Below are positions 7,549-19,010 of a DNA stretch of 64,000 bases, one piece after another. Each line of letters starts with the position of its first letter. Positions within the stretch are counted from its first letter, which is position 1. The notes beneath the pieces were generated by a model. It was not told the origin of the DNA, did not search any database, and saw only the letters and a list, made by a program, of their open reading frames with translations. Made by a program: the position numbers and the translations under genes. The DNA is from Dyella dinghuensis (GTDB lineage Bacteria; Pseudomonadota; Gammaproteobacteria; Xanthomonadales; Rhodanobacteraceae), in the NCBI RefSeq assembly GCF_003977615.1, contig NZ_RYZR01000006.1, forward strand, positions 186,001 through 250,000, in the 5' to 3' direction.

Positions 7549-8121
7549 TCAGGTTCGGATAATAGCGCCAGTCAGTGCGTCGCGGATCGTCGTCGGCTGG
7601 GCTGCGCCGCCGAGTGGCGCATCGACAATCCCATCCAGTCCATCGCCGAAATAATCGGCCACGGTTACCAGGTCGCGGGCCGGTGGTTCGCCGTGTGGAT
7701 TGGCGCTGGTGGAAACCAGCGCACCGCCAAAAGCACGGCATAAACCAGCGGCGGGTGCGTGCGCAGTCACGCGCAGGGCGATGCCGGCGTGCGCGCCCGC
7801 CACCCAATCCGGTACGTCTGCGCTGCGCGGAAAGATCCATGTAAAGGGCCCCGGCCAGCTGGCTCGTACTTGAGCCAATACACCGGCAGGCAACTTTGTC
7901 ATGTCGATGTAGCGTTGTGCCTGGGTGAAGTCCGCAGCGATCAGCAAGACGCCTTGCGTCGGCGGCCGCTGCTTGAGCGTGAAGATGCGATCAAACGCTT
8001 GCCGATTGTGCGGGTCGCAGCCCAGACCGAACACGGCCTCGGTGGGATAGGCGATCACGCCGCCACTTCGAAGTGAAGCAGCGGCGGCGTCGAGTTCGGC
8101 GAGCGTGTAGTGCCGCGGCAC
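7549..8121 (-). CDS. tsaC: Threonylcarbamoyl-AMP synthase
   Basis: A 190-residue Sua5/YciO/YrdC protein. TsaC makes threonylcarbamoyl-AMP from Thr, bicarbonate and ATP for the t6A37 modification of ANN-decoding tRNAs. The signature GGVIAYPTEAVFGLGCD lies at about residues 19-35, followed by KQRP and, later, the conserved STSANPHGEPP. The start is a GTG directly abutting the topA stop codon, so translation is probably coupled to topA. Single-domain length fits the TsaC form rather than the longer Sua5. Confidence 0.93.
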   Translation of the reverse strand: MPRHYTLAELDAAAASLRSGGVIAYPTEAVFGLGCDPHNRQAFDRIFTLKQRPPTQGVLLIAADFTQAQRYIDMTKLPAGVLAQVRASWPGPFTWIFPRSADVPDWVAGAHAGIALRVTAHAPAAGLCRAFGGALVSTSANPHGEPPARDLVTVADYFGDGLDGIVDAPLGGAAQPTTIRDALTGAIIRT

Positions 8122-10620
<2,499 letters not shown>

Positions 10621-10670
10621 GTGGCTTGGGGTTCCAGGGGTCCATCCGCAGCCGTATGGACACGACTGCC

Positions 10671-10714
10671 TATATATAGTTGGAAGCACGCCGGCTTGAC
10701 GGCTGTCAAGCTGG
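10671..10714 (-). promoter_or_regulatory. topA upstream region: hairpin and AT-rich element
   Basis: CCGGCTTGAC-GGCT-GTCAAGCTGG (10691-10714) is a 10-bp hairpin, and TATATATA lies at 10671-10678 between it and topA. On the minus strand this could be a -10 region for topA preceded by a stem that ends dprA transcription. Read strictly, TTGACA and TATATA are about 25 bases apart, which is too far for a normal sigma-70 promoter, so the exact elements are uncertain. Confidence 0.35.
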
Positions 10715-10755
10715 CGCGCGTGAAACCGCGGTCTGGAGCGCCTTTCGCGCTTGGC

Positions 10756-11901
10756 TCAACCCCCGGGAAGACGCTGGTAGCGCCCGCCAGGGAGACCCTC
10801 GACGCGGCCTTCCAGCTCCAGCATGAGCAGCATGGATGACAGAACGGCGGCGGTCTGCCCGGTTCGTGCTGCCAGCTCGTCCAGCGCCACCTGCTCGTGT
10901 CCGAGCACGTCCAGCAGGCGCTGATACTCCGGATCGACTCGCCAGCCGCCTATCGCCGTCTGGCCGCGTTCCTGGCGATCTGCGGGCGACTGCTCCAGCC
11001 GCTGGGCCAGTTCAACACCGAGCGCCCTTGCAGCAGGAATGAGGGATTCGACGATCTCCGACGCGCTTTCCACCAGCCGCGCACCTTCCCGAATGAGCCG
11101 GTGGCAACCGCGAGCGAGGGGATTATGGATGGAACCGGGCACGGCGAATACCTCCCGTCCCTGCTCGCCGGCCAATCGGGCGGTAATCAGCGAGCCCGAT
11201 TGCAGGCCTGCCTCGACCACCAGCGTACCCAGCGACAACCCCGAAATGATGCGATTGCGCCGCGGAAAGTGGTCGGTACGGGCGGCCGTACCGGGTGGAA
11301 ATTCGCTGACCAGTGCGCCGTGCGATTCAACCCGCGAGGACAAGTCGCGATGTTTGCGCGGATAGACCAGATCGGGGCCCGTGCCGATCACGGCAACGGT
11401 CGGTTGCCCGGCTTCGAGCGCAGCCTCGTGTGCAGCACCGTCGATGCCGTCAGCCAGGCCGCTGGTAACGACGAAGCCAGCCGTCGCAAGCGTTCGCGCA
11501 AACGCACGCGCATTTGCCTTGCCCGCTACGCTCGCACTGCGCGCGCCCACCATGGCGACCTGCGGCCGTAGCAAAAGGCTGGCATCGCCGCTCACGAATA
11601 GCGCGGCGGGTGGTTGCGCGATGGTTTCCAGCTGCGGCGGGAAGTCGACGTCGGTAAAACGAAGCAAGCGATGGCCCGGCTCCGCCAGCCATGCAAGATC
11701 GGCGGCGATGCGCGCTTCGTCCGGCTGCTCAAGCCACGCTGGCGCTCGCGCATCGAGCGCGGACGCATGGCGCCGCAAGTGCGCAAGTGCTTCGCCGATG
11801 CTGCCCTGCGTCGCGGCAAGCCGCTCGCGCAGGCCAACCGATCCCAATCCTGGTGTGCGCAAGGCTATCAACCAGTCGCGCAATAAAGCGTGCTCGTTCA
11901 T
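10756..11901 (-). CDS. dprA: DNA processing protein DprA
   Basis: DprA (Smf) binds incoming single-stranded DNA during natural transformation and loads RecA. The 381-residue protein has an N-terminal helical SAM-like domain (residues 1-80), the central Rossmann-like domain with VAMVGARSAS, SGLADGIDGAAH, VIGTGPDLVYPRKH and FPRRNRIISGLS, and a C-terminal winged-helix domain (DLA_WH3-like) from about residue 315. It lies 78 bases downstream of the LysM gene. The order dprA-topA-tsaC resembles E. coli dprA-smg-yrdD-tsaC without the smg gene. Confidence 0.95.
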   Translation of the reverse strand: MNEHALLRDWLIALRTPGLGSVGLRERLAATQGSIGEALAHLRRHASALDARAPAWLEQPDEARIAADLAWLAEPGHRLLRFTDVDFPPQLETIAQPPAALFVSGDASLLLRPQVAMVGARSASVAGKANARAFARTLATAGFVVTSGLADGIDGAAHEAALEAGQPTVAVIGTGPDLVYPRKHRDLSSRVESHGALVSEFPPGTAARTDHFPRRNRIISGLSLGTLVVEAGLQSGSLITARLAGEQGREVFAVPGSIHNPLARGCHRLIREGARLVESASEIVESLIPAARALGVELAQRLEQSPADRQERGQTAIGGWRVDPEYQRLLDVLGHEQVALDELAARTGQTAAVLSSMLLMLELEGRVEGLPGGRYQRLPGG

Positions 11902-11934
11902 GCCGCGAGTCTACGCGAGGCCCGGAAACAACAA

Positions 11935-11955
11935 CGGCGCGGGATCACCGCGCCG
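11935..11955 (-). terminator. Possible hairpin terminator after the LysM gene
   Basis: GGCGCGG-GATCA-CCGCGCC forms a 7-bp GC-rich stem. On the minus strand it is followed by GTTGTTGTTT, a weak U-rich run. It sits between the LysM gene and dprA and could separate or attenuate them. Confidence 0.4.
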
Positions 11956-11980
11956 TGCTGTGGGTGAATCACGCCGGAAA

Positions 11981-13129
11981 TTATTCCGGCATCTTCATCC
12001 TTGCACCGATCTTCACGGGCTTGAGGCCATCCATCACCAGGCCGTAGCTCACGTGATCAAACGTGCGGAAGATCATCATGTGTCCGACGAATTCATCGGG
12101 CAGCGTCACGAACTTGTGGTTGTAACGGCTGAAGCTGTCATGTGCGACGTCATCAGGCACTTCTTCGCCCGGCTGCCACAGCGAGAAGGTCATGCCGTTG
12201 TCGACGCCATCCTTCGAACCCACCGAGAGGACGACGACGTCGTTCGGACCGACCTGAGTGAGACGCTCCTGCGAATAGGCGATTACGCGCCCATCGGCCG
12301 GCAATGTCTTCGGCGGATGCGGGTAGTAGTAGGGATCGTACGGGTGGTCGTCGATGGGCATCAGACGATCGCCAGCGCGAATTTCGAGGGTCGAGCTCAG
12401 CAGTAGCAGCGTCGCGGGATCGCCGCCACGCAGCACTTCGGCGGTGCCGATGACCGTTACTTCCATGCCCAGCGTATGGCCACGGAAAGCATGGTTGGGA
12501 GTGCTGCGACCCAGATCCGTCGCCCACTCTTCTGACCACGGCGTGTGCGTCGTGGCGACGTCGCTGTCCACCAGGTTGGCGGCCATCTCGTCACTTTCCT
12601 GCTCTTCCGAACCGCCATAGGTGCGGAAAACGTGCGTCGGACGCACGACCGCCCAACGCTGGCCCGGCTGCGCCTGGATGTTGCGCACATAGAGGTTGCG
12701 GCCCGACGTGCCGGTGATGTCGCCTTCTTCGAAGCCCATCACGTACGGGGCGTTCTTCACCTCATCCGGATCCACGACACGCGAATCCTTGAGGTATGGC
12801 AACAGCTGGTCGACCGGAATGGCCGGGATCGCATCGCCTTCGCGATGAATCGCGGGCTCGAGACGCAGCCCCGGACCACCGTTGATAAAGGAAAGATCGA
12901 GCACGTCACCCGGATAAATCAGGTGCGGGTTGTGAATCTGAGGGTTGGCCTGCCAGATCTCCGGCCATAGCCAGGGCTTGGACAGGAAGCGGGCAGAGAT
13001 GCCCCACAAAGTGTCGCCGCGGCGCACGGTATAGCTGTCGGGATGGTCGGCGCGCAGCTGAGTGCCTGCAGCGTAGACGGCCACCGTGACCAGCATGCCG
13101 GCCAGCAGCCCAATGGACTTTCTAATCAT
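11981..13129 (-). CDS. LysM domain envelope protein
   Basis: A 382-residue exported protein. The N-terminus MIRKSIGLLAGMLVTVAVYA is a signal peptide, followed at once by a LysM peptidoglycan-binding domain (YTVRRGDTLWGISARFL ... YPGDVL, about residues 33-80). The remaining 300 residues are an unnamed conserved region with no catalytic motif I recognise. The gene precedes dprA, an order I recall from xanthomonads, and diverges from def. A role at the cell wall is inferred from the LysM domain. Confidence 0.85.
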   Translation of the reverse strand: MIRKSIGLLAGMLVTVAVYAAGTQLRADHPDSYTVRRGDTLWGISARFLSKPWLWPEIWQANPQIHNPHLIYPGDVLDLSFINGGPGLRLEPAIHREGDAIPAIPVDQLLPYLKDSRVVDPDEVKNAPYVMGFEEGDITGTSGRNLYVRNIQAQPGQRWAVVRPTHVFRTYGGSEEQESDEMAANLVDSDVATTHTPWSEEWATDLGRSTPNHAFRGHTLGMEVTVIGTAEVLRGGDPATLLLLSSTLEIRAGDRLMPIDDHPYDPYYYPHPPKTLPADGRVIAYSQERLTQVGPNDVVVLSVGSKDGVDNGMTFSLWQPGEEVPDDVAHDSFSRYNHKFVTLPDEFVGHMMIFRTFDHVSYGLVMDGLKPVKIGARMKMPE

Positions 13130-13318
13130 AACCGGGATTCCCCCTCCCCCAACGCTTGGGCGAGTGTAACCGAACCGTTAACCCAAGCAACACGTGCCAG
13201 TTGGCAAATTCGTCTGCCGACAATACGTTGAAACACGTACAATAACCATATTCTAGGGGGCGCAAGGGCAGGCTTTTACCAATTCGCCCGCAATTTCAGC
13301 GCCCAAGGCAGGTCCTTC

Positions 13319-13828
13319 ATGTCCATTTTGACCATTCTTGAGTTTCCCGACCCCCGGCTTCGCACCAAGGCCGAACCCGTCACCGTATTCGACGCTTCAT
13401 TGAAGCAGTTCGTCGATGACATGTTCGAGACGATGTACGAAGCCAACGGTGTAGGCCTGGCCGCCACGCAGGTCAACGTGCACCAGCGCGTGCTGGTCGC
13501 GGACATGAGCGAAGGCCGCAACGAGCCGCTCGCCTTGATCAATGCCGAGATCCTGGAGAAGGACGGATCGCAGGTCTATCAAGAAGGTTGCCTGTCCTTC
13601 CCCGGCATCTATGCCGACGTTACGCGTGCATTGAAAGTCAAAGTGCGCGCGCAGGATGTCGACGGCAAAACCTTCGAGCTGGAAGTGGAAGGGCCGTTGG
13701 CCGTGTGCATCCAGCACGAAATGGATCACCTCGCCGGCAAAGTCTTCGTCGACTATCTGTCGCCGCTGAAGCGCTCGATTCTGCTCAAGCGCATGGAAAA
13801 GCAGCGCAAGCAGGCGGCAAACGGTTGA
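13319..13828 (+). CDS. def: Peptide deformylase
   Basis: Def removes the formyl group from the N-terminal Met of new proteins. All three family motifs are present in the 169-residue protein: GVGLAATQV (about residues 45-53), EGCLSFPG (about 89-96; Cys is a metal ligand) and [12 protein letters not shown] (about 132-143; two His ligands and the catalytic Glu). The C-terminus is basic. It is the first gene of a def-fmt-rsmB operon, 32 bases ahead of fmt, and diverges from the LysM gene across a 189-base promoter region. Confidence 0.97.
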   Translation: MSILTILEFPDPRLRTKAEPVTVFDASLKQFVDDMFETMYEANGVGLAATQVNVHQRVLVADMSEGRNEPLALINAEILEKDGSQVYQEGCLSFPGIYADVTRALKVKVRAQDVDGKTFELEVEGPLAVCIQHEMDHLAGKVFVDYLSPLKRSILLKRMEKQRKQAANG

Positions 13829-13860
13829 GCTTTCCTCGCTCCTCACATCCGAGTCCATCC

Positions 13861-14802
13861 ATGGACTCTCCCCGCGTTCGTATCGTTTTTGCCGGTACAC
13901 CGGAGTTTTCCGTCCCATGCCTTGAAGCCTGTCGCGCAAGTGGCGCAGAGGTTGTCGCGGTCTACACACAACCGGATCGTCCCGCTGGCCGCGGACGCAA
14001 GCTCACGCCAAGTCCGGTCAAGCAGGCTGCTCTCGCCGCCAACATTCCGGTCGAGCAACCTGAAACGCTAAAGACCGTCGAAGCGCGCGAAACGCTCGCC
14101 GCCTACCAGCCTGACTTAATGGTGGTGGTTGCCTACGGATTGATCCTCTCGCGCAAAGTGCTGGCGATTCCGCGGCTGGGTTGCTGGAACGTCCATGCAA
14201 GCCTGCTGCCGCGCTGGCGCGGTGCTGCACCGATTCAGCGCGCCATTCTTGCAGGCGACAACGAAAGCGGCGTCGATCTCATGCAAATGGAAGCCGGTCT
14301 CGACACCGGCCCCGTTTTGCTCGAACGCCGCACACCCATCACTCGCGACGACACTGGCGGCTCGTTGCACGATCGGCTTTCCTTGCTCGGCGCCGATGTG
14401 CTTACGGAGGGTTTGCGTCGCGTGATCGTCGGCGAAATGCTGCAAGCACATCCACAATCCGACGACGGCGTGATGTACGCGCACAAACTCGACAAGGCCG
14501 AAGCACGACTCGATTTCACGCGCGCAGCCATGGCGCTGGAACTTCAAGTGCGCGCCTTCGATCCATGGCCCGTCGCGGAAGGCGAGATCGCTGGTGAAAA
14601 CGTGCGTATCTGGGCAGCACGCGCCACGGAACAGACGCATCAACACACGCCAGGCAGCGTGATCGCAGCCCAACGCGACGGCATCGACATCGCCTGCGGC
14701 GAAGGCGTGTTGCGCGTTACAGCGCTGCAGCGCGCAGGTGGCAAGCGCATCACGGCGGCTGATTATCTCAACGCACGCCCCGAACTGCGCAGCGCACGAT
14801 GA
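13861..14802 (+). CDS. fmt: Methionyl-tRNA formyltransferase
   Basis: Fmt formylates Met-tRNA(fMet) with 10-formyl-THF. The 313-residue length is normal. N-terminal hydrolase-type domain: [12 protein letters not shown], then [18 protein letters not shown] (about residues 110-127) with the folate-binding SLLPRWRG signature and a downstream D-T-G ([10 protein letters not shown]). The C-terminal OB-like domain starts near residue 205. The ATG at 13861 was chosen because it opens the family fold; the frame continues upstream through def. Its stop overlaps the rsmB start (ATGA). Confidence 0.97.
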   Translation: MDSPRVRIVFAGTPEFSVPCLEACRASGAEVVAVYTQPDRPAGRGRKLTPSPVKQAALAANIPVEQPETLKTVEARETLAAYQPDLMVVVAYGLILSRKVLAIPRLGCWNVHASLLPRWRGAAPIQRAILAGDNESGVDLMQMEAGLDTGPVLLERRTPITRDDTGGSLHDRLSLLGADVLTEGLRRVIVGEMLQAHPQSDDGVMYAHKLDKAEARLDFTRAAMALELQVRAFDPWPVAEGEIAGENVRIWAARATEQTHQHTPGSVIAAQRDGIDIACGEGVLRVTALQRAGGKRITAADYLNARPELRSAR

Positions 14803-16094
14803 ACGACACCCGCGCCCTCGCAGCGCAGGCGCTGGCCGATATCGCCTTGCGCGGCGCCTCGTTGCGCGATGCCATGGAGCAGCGCGCACCCAAGTTGCAC
14901 GATCCGCGCGATCGCGCACTGCTTATGGCGTTGCTCAGTGACGGCGCACGCTGGTGGCTGCGTTTCGATGCAGCGCTGGATCATTTGCTCGATAAGCCCC
15001 TGCGCCGCAAAGAACCCGAAATTCACGCATTGCTGGTGCTTGGGCTGGTGCAGCTGGAAGTCCTGCAGTTGCAGGATTACGCCGCTGTCGCCGCTACGGT
15101 AGAAGCAAGCCGTGCACTCAATCGCCCGCGCTTGTCCGGATTGGTTAACGCGGTACTTCGCCGCTGGCAACGCGAACGCGAAACCTTGCTGACGCAGCTC
15201 GATGCGCAACCGCAAACCCGTTACGCGATGCCGCCATGGCTGGTCGCGGCGATAAGTGCCGATTGGCCGGCACATGCCGACGATATCTTTGCCGACAGCA
15301 ATCGCGAACCGCCACTAATGTTGCGCGCGAATAGCCGCCGCATTGCACGCGATGCGCTCCTTGAAAAACTGCGCGCCGACGGTTACGACGTTCAGGCGCA
15401 CGCATGGTTGCGCGATGGCATCGTGTTGCCCCACAGCACCGATGTCACACGCATGCCGGGCTTTTCGGAAGGGCTCTTCGCCGTGCAGGATGGCGCTGCG
15501 CAAGTTGCTGCCGATCTTGCCGATGTGCGCAACGGCCAGCGTGTGCTCGACGCGTGTGCGGCCCCGGGTGGCAAAGCCTGCCATCTGCTTGAACGCGCCG
15601 ACATCGCGCTGACCGCGCTCGAATTCGATGCCGGGCGCACCAAGCGCATCCGCCAGAATCTGGATCGCCTTGGACTGCAGGCCGATGTGCAAATCGGCGA
15701 TGCGGGCAACCCTCAAAGCTGGTGGGATGGCAAACCGTTCGACCGGATTCTTATCGATGCGCCATGTTCCGCCACGGGCGTCATGCGCCGGCGCCCGGAC
15801 GTTCGCCTGCATCGGCGAGCAAGCGATATCGACGCGCTGGCCGCACAACAGCAGCGCATTCTCGCTGCGCTATGGCCGTTGCTCGCACCAGGCGGCCGGC
15901 TCATTTACATCACATGCTCGTTGTTGCGCGCGGAAAATGACGTTGTTGTCAGAAATTTTCTGGCTGATCGCAACGACGTCGATGTTGTGCCGTCGACGCT
16001 GCCTGCTGGACAAGCCGCCGCAACCGGCTGGCAGATCCTGCCCGGCGATGGCGATCTCGATGGCATGTACTATGCCGTGCTTGAGCGCCGCTAG
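14799..16094 (+). CDS. rsmB: 16S rRNA m5C967 methyltransferase
   Basis: RsmB (Sun/Fmu) methylates C967 of 16S rRNA with SAM. The 431-residue protein has an N-terminal NusB-like RNA-binding domain (residues 1-140), then a Rossmann methyltransferase domain with [17 protein letters not shown] (about 248-264), the first catalytic motif [15 protein letters not shown] (about 322-336) and [11 protein letters not shown] (about 373-383), holding the two cysteines of this family. It overlaps fmt by four bases. A CCGGGGTGAGGGG repeat follows directly after its stop. Confidence 0.96.
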   Translation: MNDTRALAAQALADIALRGASLRDAMEQRAPKLHDPRDRALLMALLSDGARWWLRFDAALDHLLDKPLRRKEPEIHALLVLGLVQLEVLQLQDYAAVAATVEASRALNRPRLSGLVNAVLRRWQRERETLLTQLDAQPQTRYAMPPWLVAAISADWPAHADDIFADSNREPPLMLRANSRRIARDALLEKLRADGYDVQAHAWLRDGIVLPHSTDVTRMPGFSEGLFAVQDGAAQVAADLADVRNGQRVLDACAAPGGKACHLLERADIALTALEFDAGRTKRIRQNLDRLGLQADVQIGDAGNPQSWWDGKPFDRILIDAPCSATGVMRRRPDVRLHRRASDIDALAAQQQRILAALWPLLAPGGRLIYITCSLLRAENDVVVRNFLADRNDVDVVPSTLPAGQAAATGWQILPGDGDLDGMYYAVLERR

Positions 16095-16101
16095 CTCCAC
16101 T

Positions 16102-16256
16102 CCCTCTTCCCTCCGGGGAGAGGGCCGGGGTGAGGGGTCAATCTTGCGATGAGCCTCATCGCCTTCAATCAGCTTTTTTAAAACACCGTCGCGAAGTAAT
16201 GGTATTTATGGCTAGCACGGCCCCTCACCCCAACCCTCTCCCCAAAGCGGAGAGGG
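16102..16256. repeat. Inverted pair of CCGGGGTGAGGGG-type repeats
   Basis: A 36-bp element at 16102-16137 and its inverted, slightly diverged copy at 16221-16256 face each other across about 83 bases. The first follows the rsmB stop and the second lies inside the predicted 5' end of the next coding region. A third copy is at 30510-30546. The two could fold into a long stem in RNA. Confidence 0.75.
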
Positions 16257-17959
16257 AGTTAGTCTCCGAACGCCGCCAGTTCTGGCTGTTGATGCTGTTC
16301 GCGATCGTGATGCTCGGCATTGGCATCGGCCTGCGCGATCCGTGGCCGTCGGACGAACCGCGTTTCACGCTTGCGGCCAAGCAGATGGTCGAAAGCGGCG
16401 ATTGGCTGTTCCTGCATCGCGGAACCGAACTCTACGCCGACAAACCGCCGATGCTGATGTGGTTGGAAGCGGCGAGCTTCGAAATCGTACGTAACTGGCG
16501 CGTCGCGTTTTTACTGCCATCGCTGTTATCCGCACTCGGCACGCTGTTGCTGGTGTATGACCTGGGACGACGGTTGTGGAATCGCAAAACGGGCATGTAC
16601 GCGGCGATGGCCGTGCTGATGTGCATCCAGTTCGTGTTCCAGGCCAAGCGTGCACAGATCGATCCACTGGTGGTGTTTTTCATCACCGCTGCCAATTGGG
16701 GCCTGCTGCGACATCTGCTTTGCGGACCAAACTGGAAACTGTTCTGGTTCGGATGTTTCTGCGCGGGTCTCGGCGTTATCACGAAAGGCGTGGGTTTTCT
16801 CGCGCTATTCATGCTGCTGCCGTACGTATGGGCAACGCTTCGCGGCTGGAACGGCGTTGCAACCATGGGAGCAGGCGCATGGTGGCGCTGGCCGCTGGGT
16901 CTTGTTGCCACGTTGATCGCGATCGCTTTGTGGCTGGTGCCGATGTTGCTGATCGCTCATGCTCACGCCGATAACCCGATCTACGCCGCGTACGTCAACA
17001 ACATCCTCTTCCATCAGACGGCGGGACGTTACGCGCACGCATGGCATCACATCCAATCGCCGGTTTACTACCTGCCGATTATGGTCTACGCGTGGCTGCC
17101 GCTGTCGCTGACGTATCCGGGCAGCCTTCCGAGCTGGTGGCGCGCGCTGAAGGCAAAGGACGCACGCATTTTCCTGCCGTTGGGCTGGATGGTACTAGTG
17201 CTCGTTTTCTTCAGTGCATCGGCCGGCAAGCGCGATGTTTACATTCTTCCGATCGTGCCGATGCTTGCGCTGATCACGGCGCCTTATCTTGAAGAGATGC
17301 TCAACGCGCGTTGGCTGCGCCTGCTTTGTGCGCTGTTCGTTGCCGCGATGGGTACCGCACTGCTGGCGCTTGGTATGTATGCGTTGACGACGCATCCGGC
17401 GTTTGCGGCAAAACTTGCCTACACCCGCGGATTCGACGGCCCCCAAAACTGTCTTTGGTGGATGTGCATCGTCATCGGCGCCGCGCAATGGATCTTGCTC
17501 GCATTCTTCCGCTTGCGCCGCGCGCATTGGGCGCTGGCTGGCGGCATGCTGGCCTTGTGGGTGGTGTGGGGCCTTTGGGCTTATCCCTTGCTCAATGACA
17601 GCAGTTCGTCGGCGGGCTTGATGGCCAACGTGCGTGCGCACCTGGGCGATCACGACGAAATCGGGCTGGTCGACTGGAAAGAGCAGAACCTGCTGATGCT
17701 CGATCGGCCAGCTATCGATTTCGGTTTCAGCGCACCGACATCGCAGCAGTTTACGCAGGCGACGCAATGGCAAGTTGCGGCACCCGCGACGCGCTGGCTG
17801 TTCGTGCAGGAACCCGCGATGGGTCATTGCGTCGACCGCAGCAAGGCCATCGATGTGGGTCATGCCAACCGGCGCAATTGGTGGCTGTTCAAGGCCGATG
17901 CCGTCATACCCGGTTGCGTCCCGGCGGCAAATGCCGATGATGACGAGACCGGTGATTGA
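16208..17959 (+). CDS. ArnT-like membrane glycosyltransferase
   Basis: A 583-residue GT-C fold protein of the ArnT/PMT (GT39/GT83) superfamily. Such enzymes transfer a sugar from an undecaprenyl-phosphate donor to lipid A or other envelope acceptors on the periplasmic side. The first helix (RRQFWLLMLFAIVMLG) is followed by DPWPSDEPRF, where the family has its acidic catalytic loop, then about 11 further membrane segments and a ~100-residue soluble C-terminus. The start is uncertain: ATG 16208 gives an N-terminus (STAPHPNPLPK...) encoded by an intergenic repeat, so translation may really begin a little later. It opens the surface-glycan cluster; a second ArnT-like gene is at 24584. Confidence 0.82.
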   Translation: MASTAPHPNPLPKAERELVSERRQFWLLMLFAIVMLGIGIGLRDPWPSDEPRFTLAAKQMVESGDWLFLHRGTELYADKPPMLMWLEAASFEIVRNWRVAFLLPSLLSALGTLLLVYDLGRRLWNRKTGMYAAMAVLMCIQFVFQAKRAQIDPLVVFFITAANWGLLRHLLCGPNWKLFWFGCFCAGLGVITKGVGFLALFMLLPYVWATLRGWNGVATMGAGAWWRWPLGLVATLIAIALWLVPMLLIAHAHADNPIYAAYVNNILFHQTAGRYAHAWHHIQSPVYYLPIMVYAWLPLSLTYPGSLPSWWRALKAKDARIFLPLGWMVLVLVFFSASAGKRDVYILPIVPMLALITAPYLEEMLNARWLRLLCALFVAAMGTALLALGMYALTTHPAFAAKLAYTRGFDGPQNCLWWMCIVIGAAQWILLAFFRLRRAHWALAGGMLALWVVWGLWAYPLLNDSSSSAGLMANVRAHLGDHDEIGLVDWKEQNLLMLDRPAIDFGFSAPTSQQFTQATQWQVAAPATRWLFVQEPAMGHCVDRSKAIDVGHANRRNWWLFKADAVIPGCVPAANADDDETGD

Positions 17960-17987
17960 TCCATTCACAGAACGCACACGGCAGACC

Positions 17988-19010
17988 ATGAGCAACATCA
18001 ACCTCATTGCACGCGACAACGGTGCCGGCCTCAGCCGCGACATGCACCTGCTCGCCACGTTGCTGCGTGAGGGCGGCCACGACGTCACGATTACCGGCCT
18101 GGGTCATCGCAGCCGTCTCAGCAATCGCCTGCGGCGCCTGTATGCACGGATTCGTCGTCTGGTGCGCGGCTGGTTCAGCGGAACGTTCAATGCACGCTAC
18201 GACATCAACATCATGCTTGAACATGTGCGGCCGGAATCGTTCGATCAGGCGCACGTCAACATACTGATTCCCAATCCGGAATGGTTCCGCGAAGAATGGC
18301 TGCGCGAGTTGACGCAGATCGACCTGATCTTTGCGAAAACCCGGCACGCGGAGCGCATCTTCAGCTCGCTTGGATGCCGCACCGTGTTTATCGGTTTTAC
18401 CGGCAACGACTATCTGGACCCGGATGTCGTGCGGCAACCGACGTTCTTCCATGGGCCTGGTCGCAGTGGCAACAAAGGCACGATGCCCTTGCTTGAGCTT
18501 TGGGCGCAGCATCCGGAATGGCCGTCGTTGACGGCGGTATGGCGGCGCAAACATATCGAACTGCCCGCGATGCCTGCGAACGTGAATCTGATTCGCGACT
18601 ATTTGCCCGAGGAAGAATTGCGCCGGCTGCACAACGCCAGCACGTTCCATCTTTGCCCATCGCAGACCGAAGGTTTCGGTCATTCGCTGATTGAGAGCCT
18701 GAGCACGGGTTGCGTAACCATCACTACCGACGCCGAGCCGATGAATGAATTGGTTACGCCTGCCCGCGGTGTCGTCGTGCATGCGCATGACGCAGGCACG
18801 CAGGAACTGGCGACACTTTACGACTTCGATCTCGATGCCATGCGCGGCGCGATCGAGCGCTGCATAAGCATGTCGCGAGAGGAGCAGGCATCGCTCGGTC
18901 ATGCTGCGCGTGAATGGTATGAAGCGAACGATCGATCGTTCCGCCAGCACTTTCTCGAAGCGATCGCCGCCGCTGCGGCATCGGCATCCACCAAGCGCGA
19001 TGCTGCATGA
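17988..19010 (+). CDS. Glycosyltransferase, GT1/GT4-like (paralog A)
   Basis: A 340-residue soluble glycosyltransferase. It has a GT-B appearance: N-terminal NLIARDNGAGLSRDMHLLA, and a C-terminal nucleotide-sugar-binding region FHLCPSQTEGFGHSLIES (about residues 221-238) with the E-x7-E type arrangement, followed by CVTITTDAEPMNEL. It is a paralog of the next gene; the two share the RDNG-x-GL-x-RD opening and the FHLCPS-x-EG-G-H motif. The ATG at 17988 begins the family fold. It overlaps its neighbour by four bases (ATGA), so they are co-translated. The sugar and acceptor are unknown. Confidence 0.8.
   Translation: MSNINLIARDNGAGLSRDMHLLATLLREGGHDVTITGLGHRSRLSNRLRRLYARIRRLVRGWFSGTFNARYDINIMLEHVRPESFDQAHVNILIPNPEWFREEWLRELTQIDLIFAKTRHAERIFSSLGCRTVFIGFTGNDYLDPDVVRQPTFFHGPGRSGNKGTMPLLELWAQHPEWPSLTAVWRRKHIELPAMPANVNLIRDYLPEEELRRLHNASTFHLCPSQTEGFGHSLIESLSTGCVTITTDAEPMNELVTPARGVVVHAHDAGTQELATLYDFDLDAMRGAIERCISMSREEQASLGHAAREWYEANDRSFRQHFLEAIAAAAASASTKRDAA

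Noticed and set aside
12153-13113. Several frames overlapping the LysM gene
   Set aside because: Alternative frames of a gene with an intact signal peptide and LysM domain.
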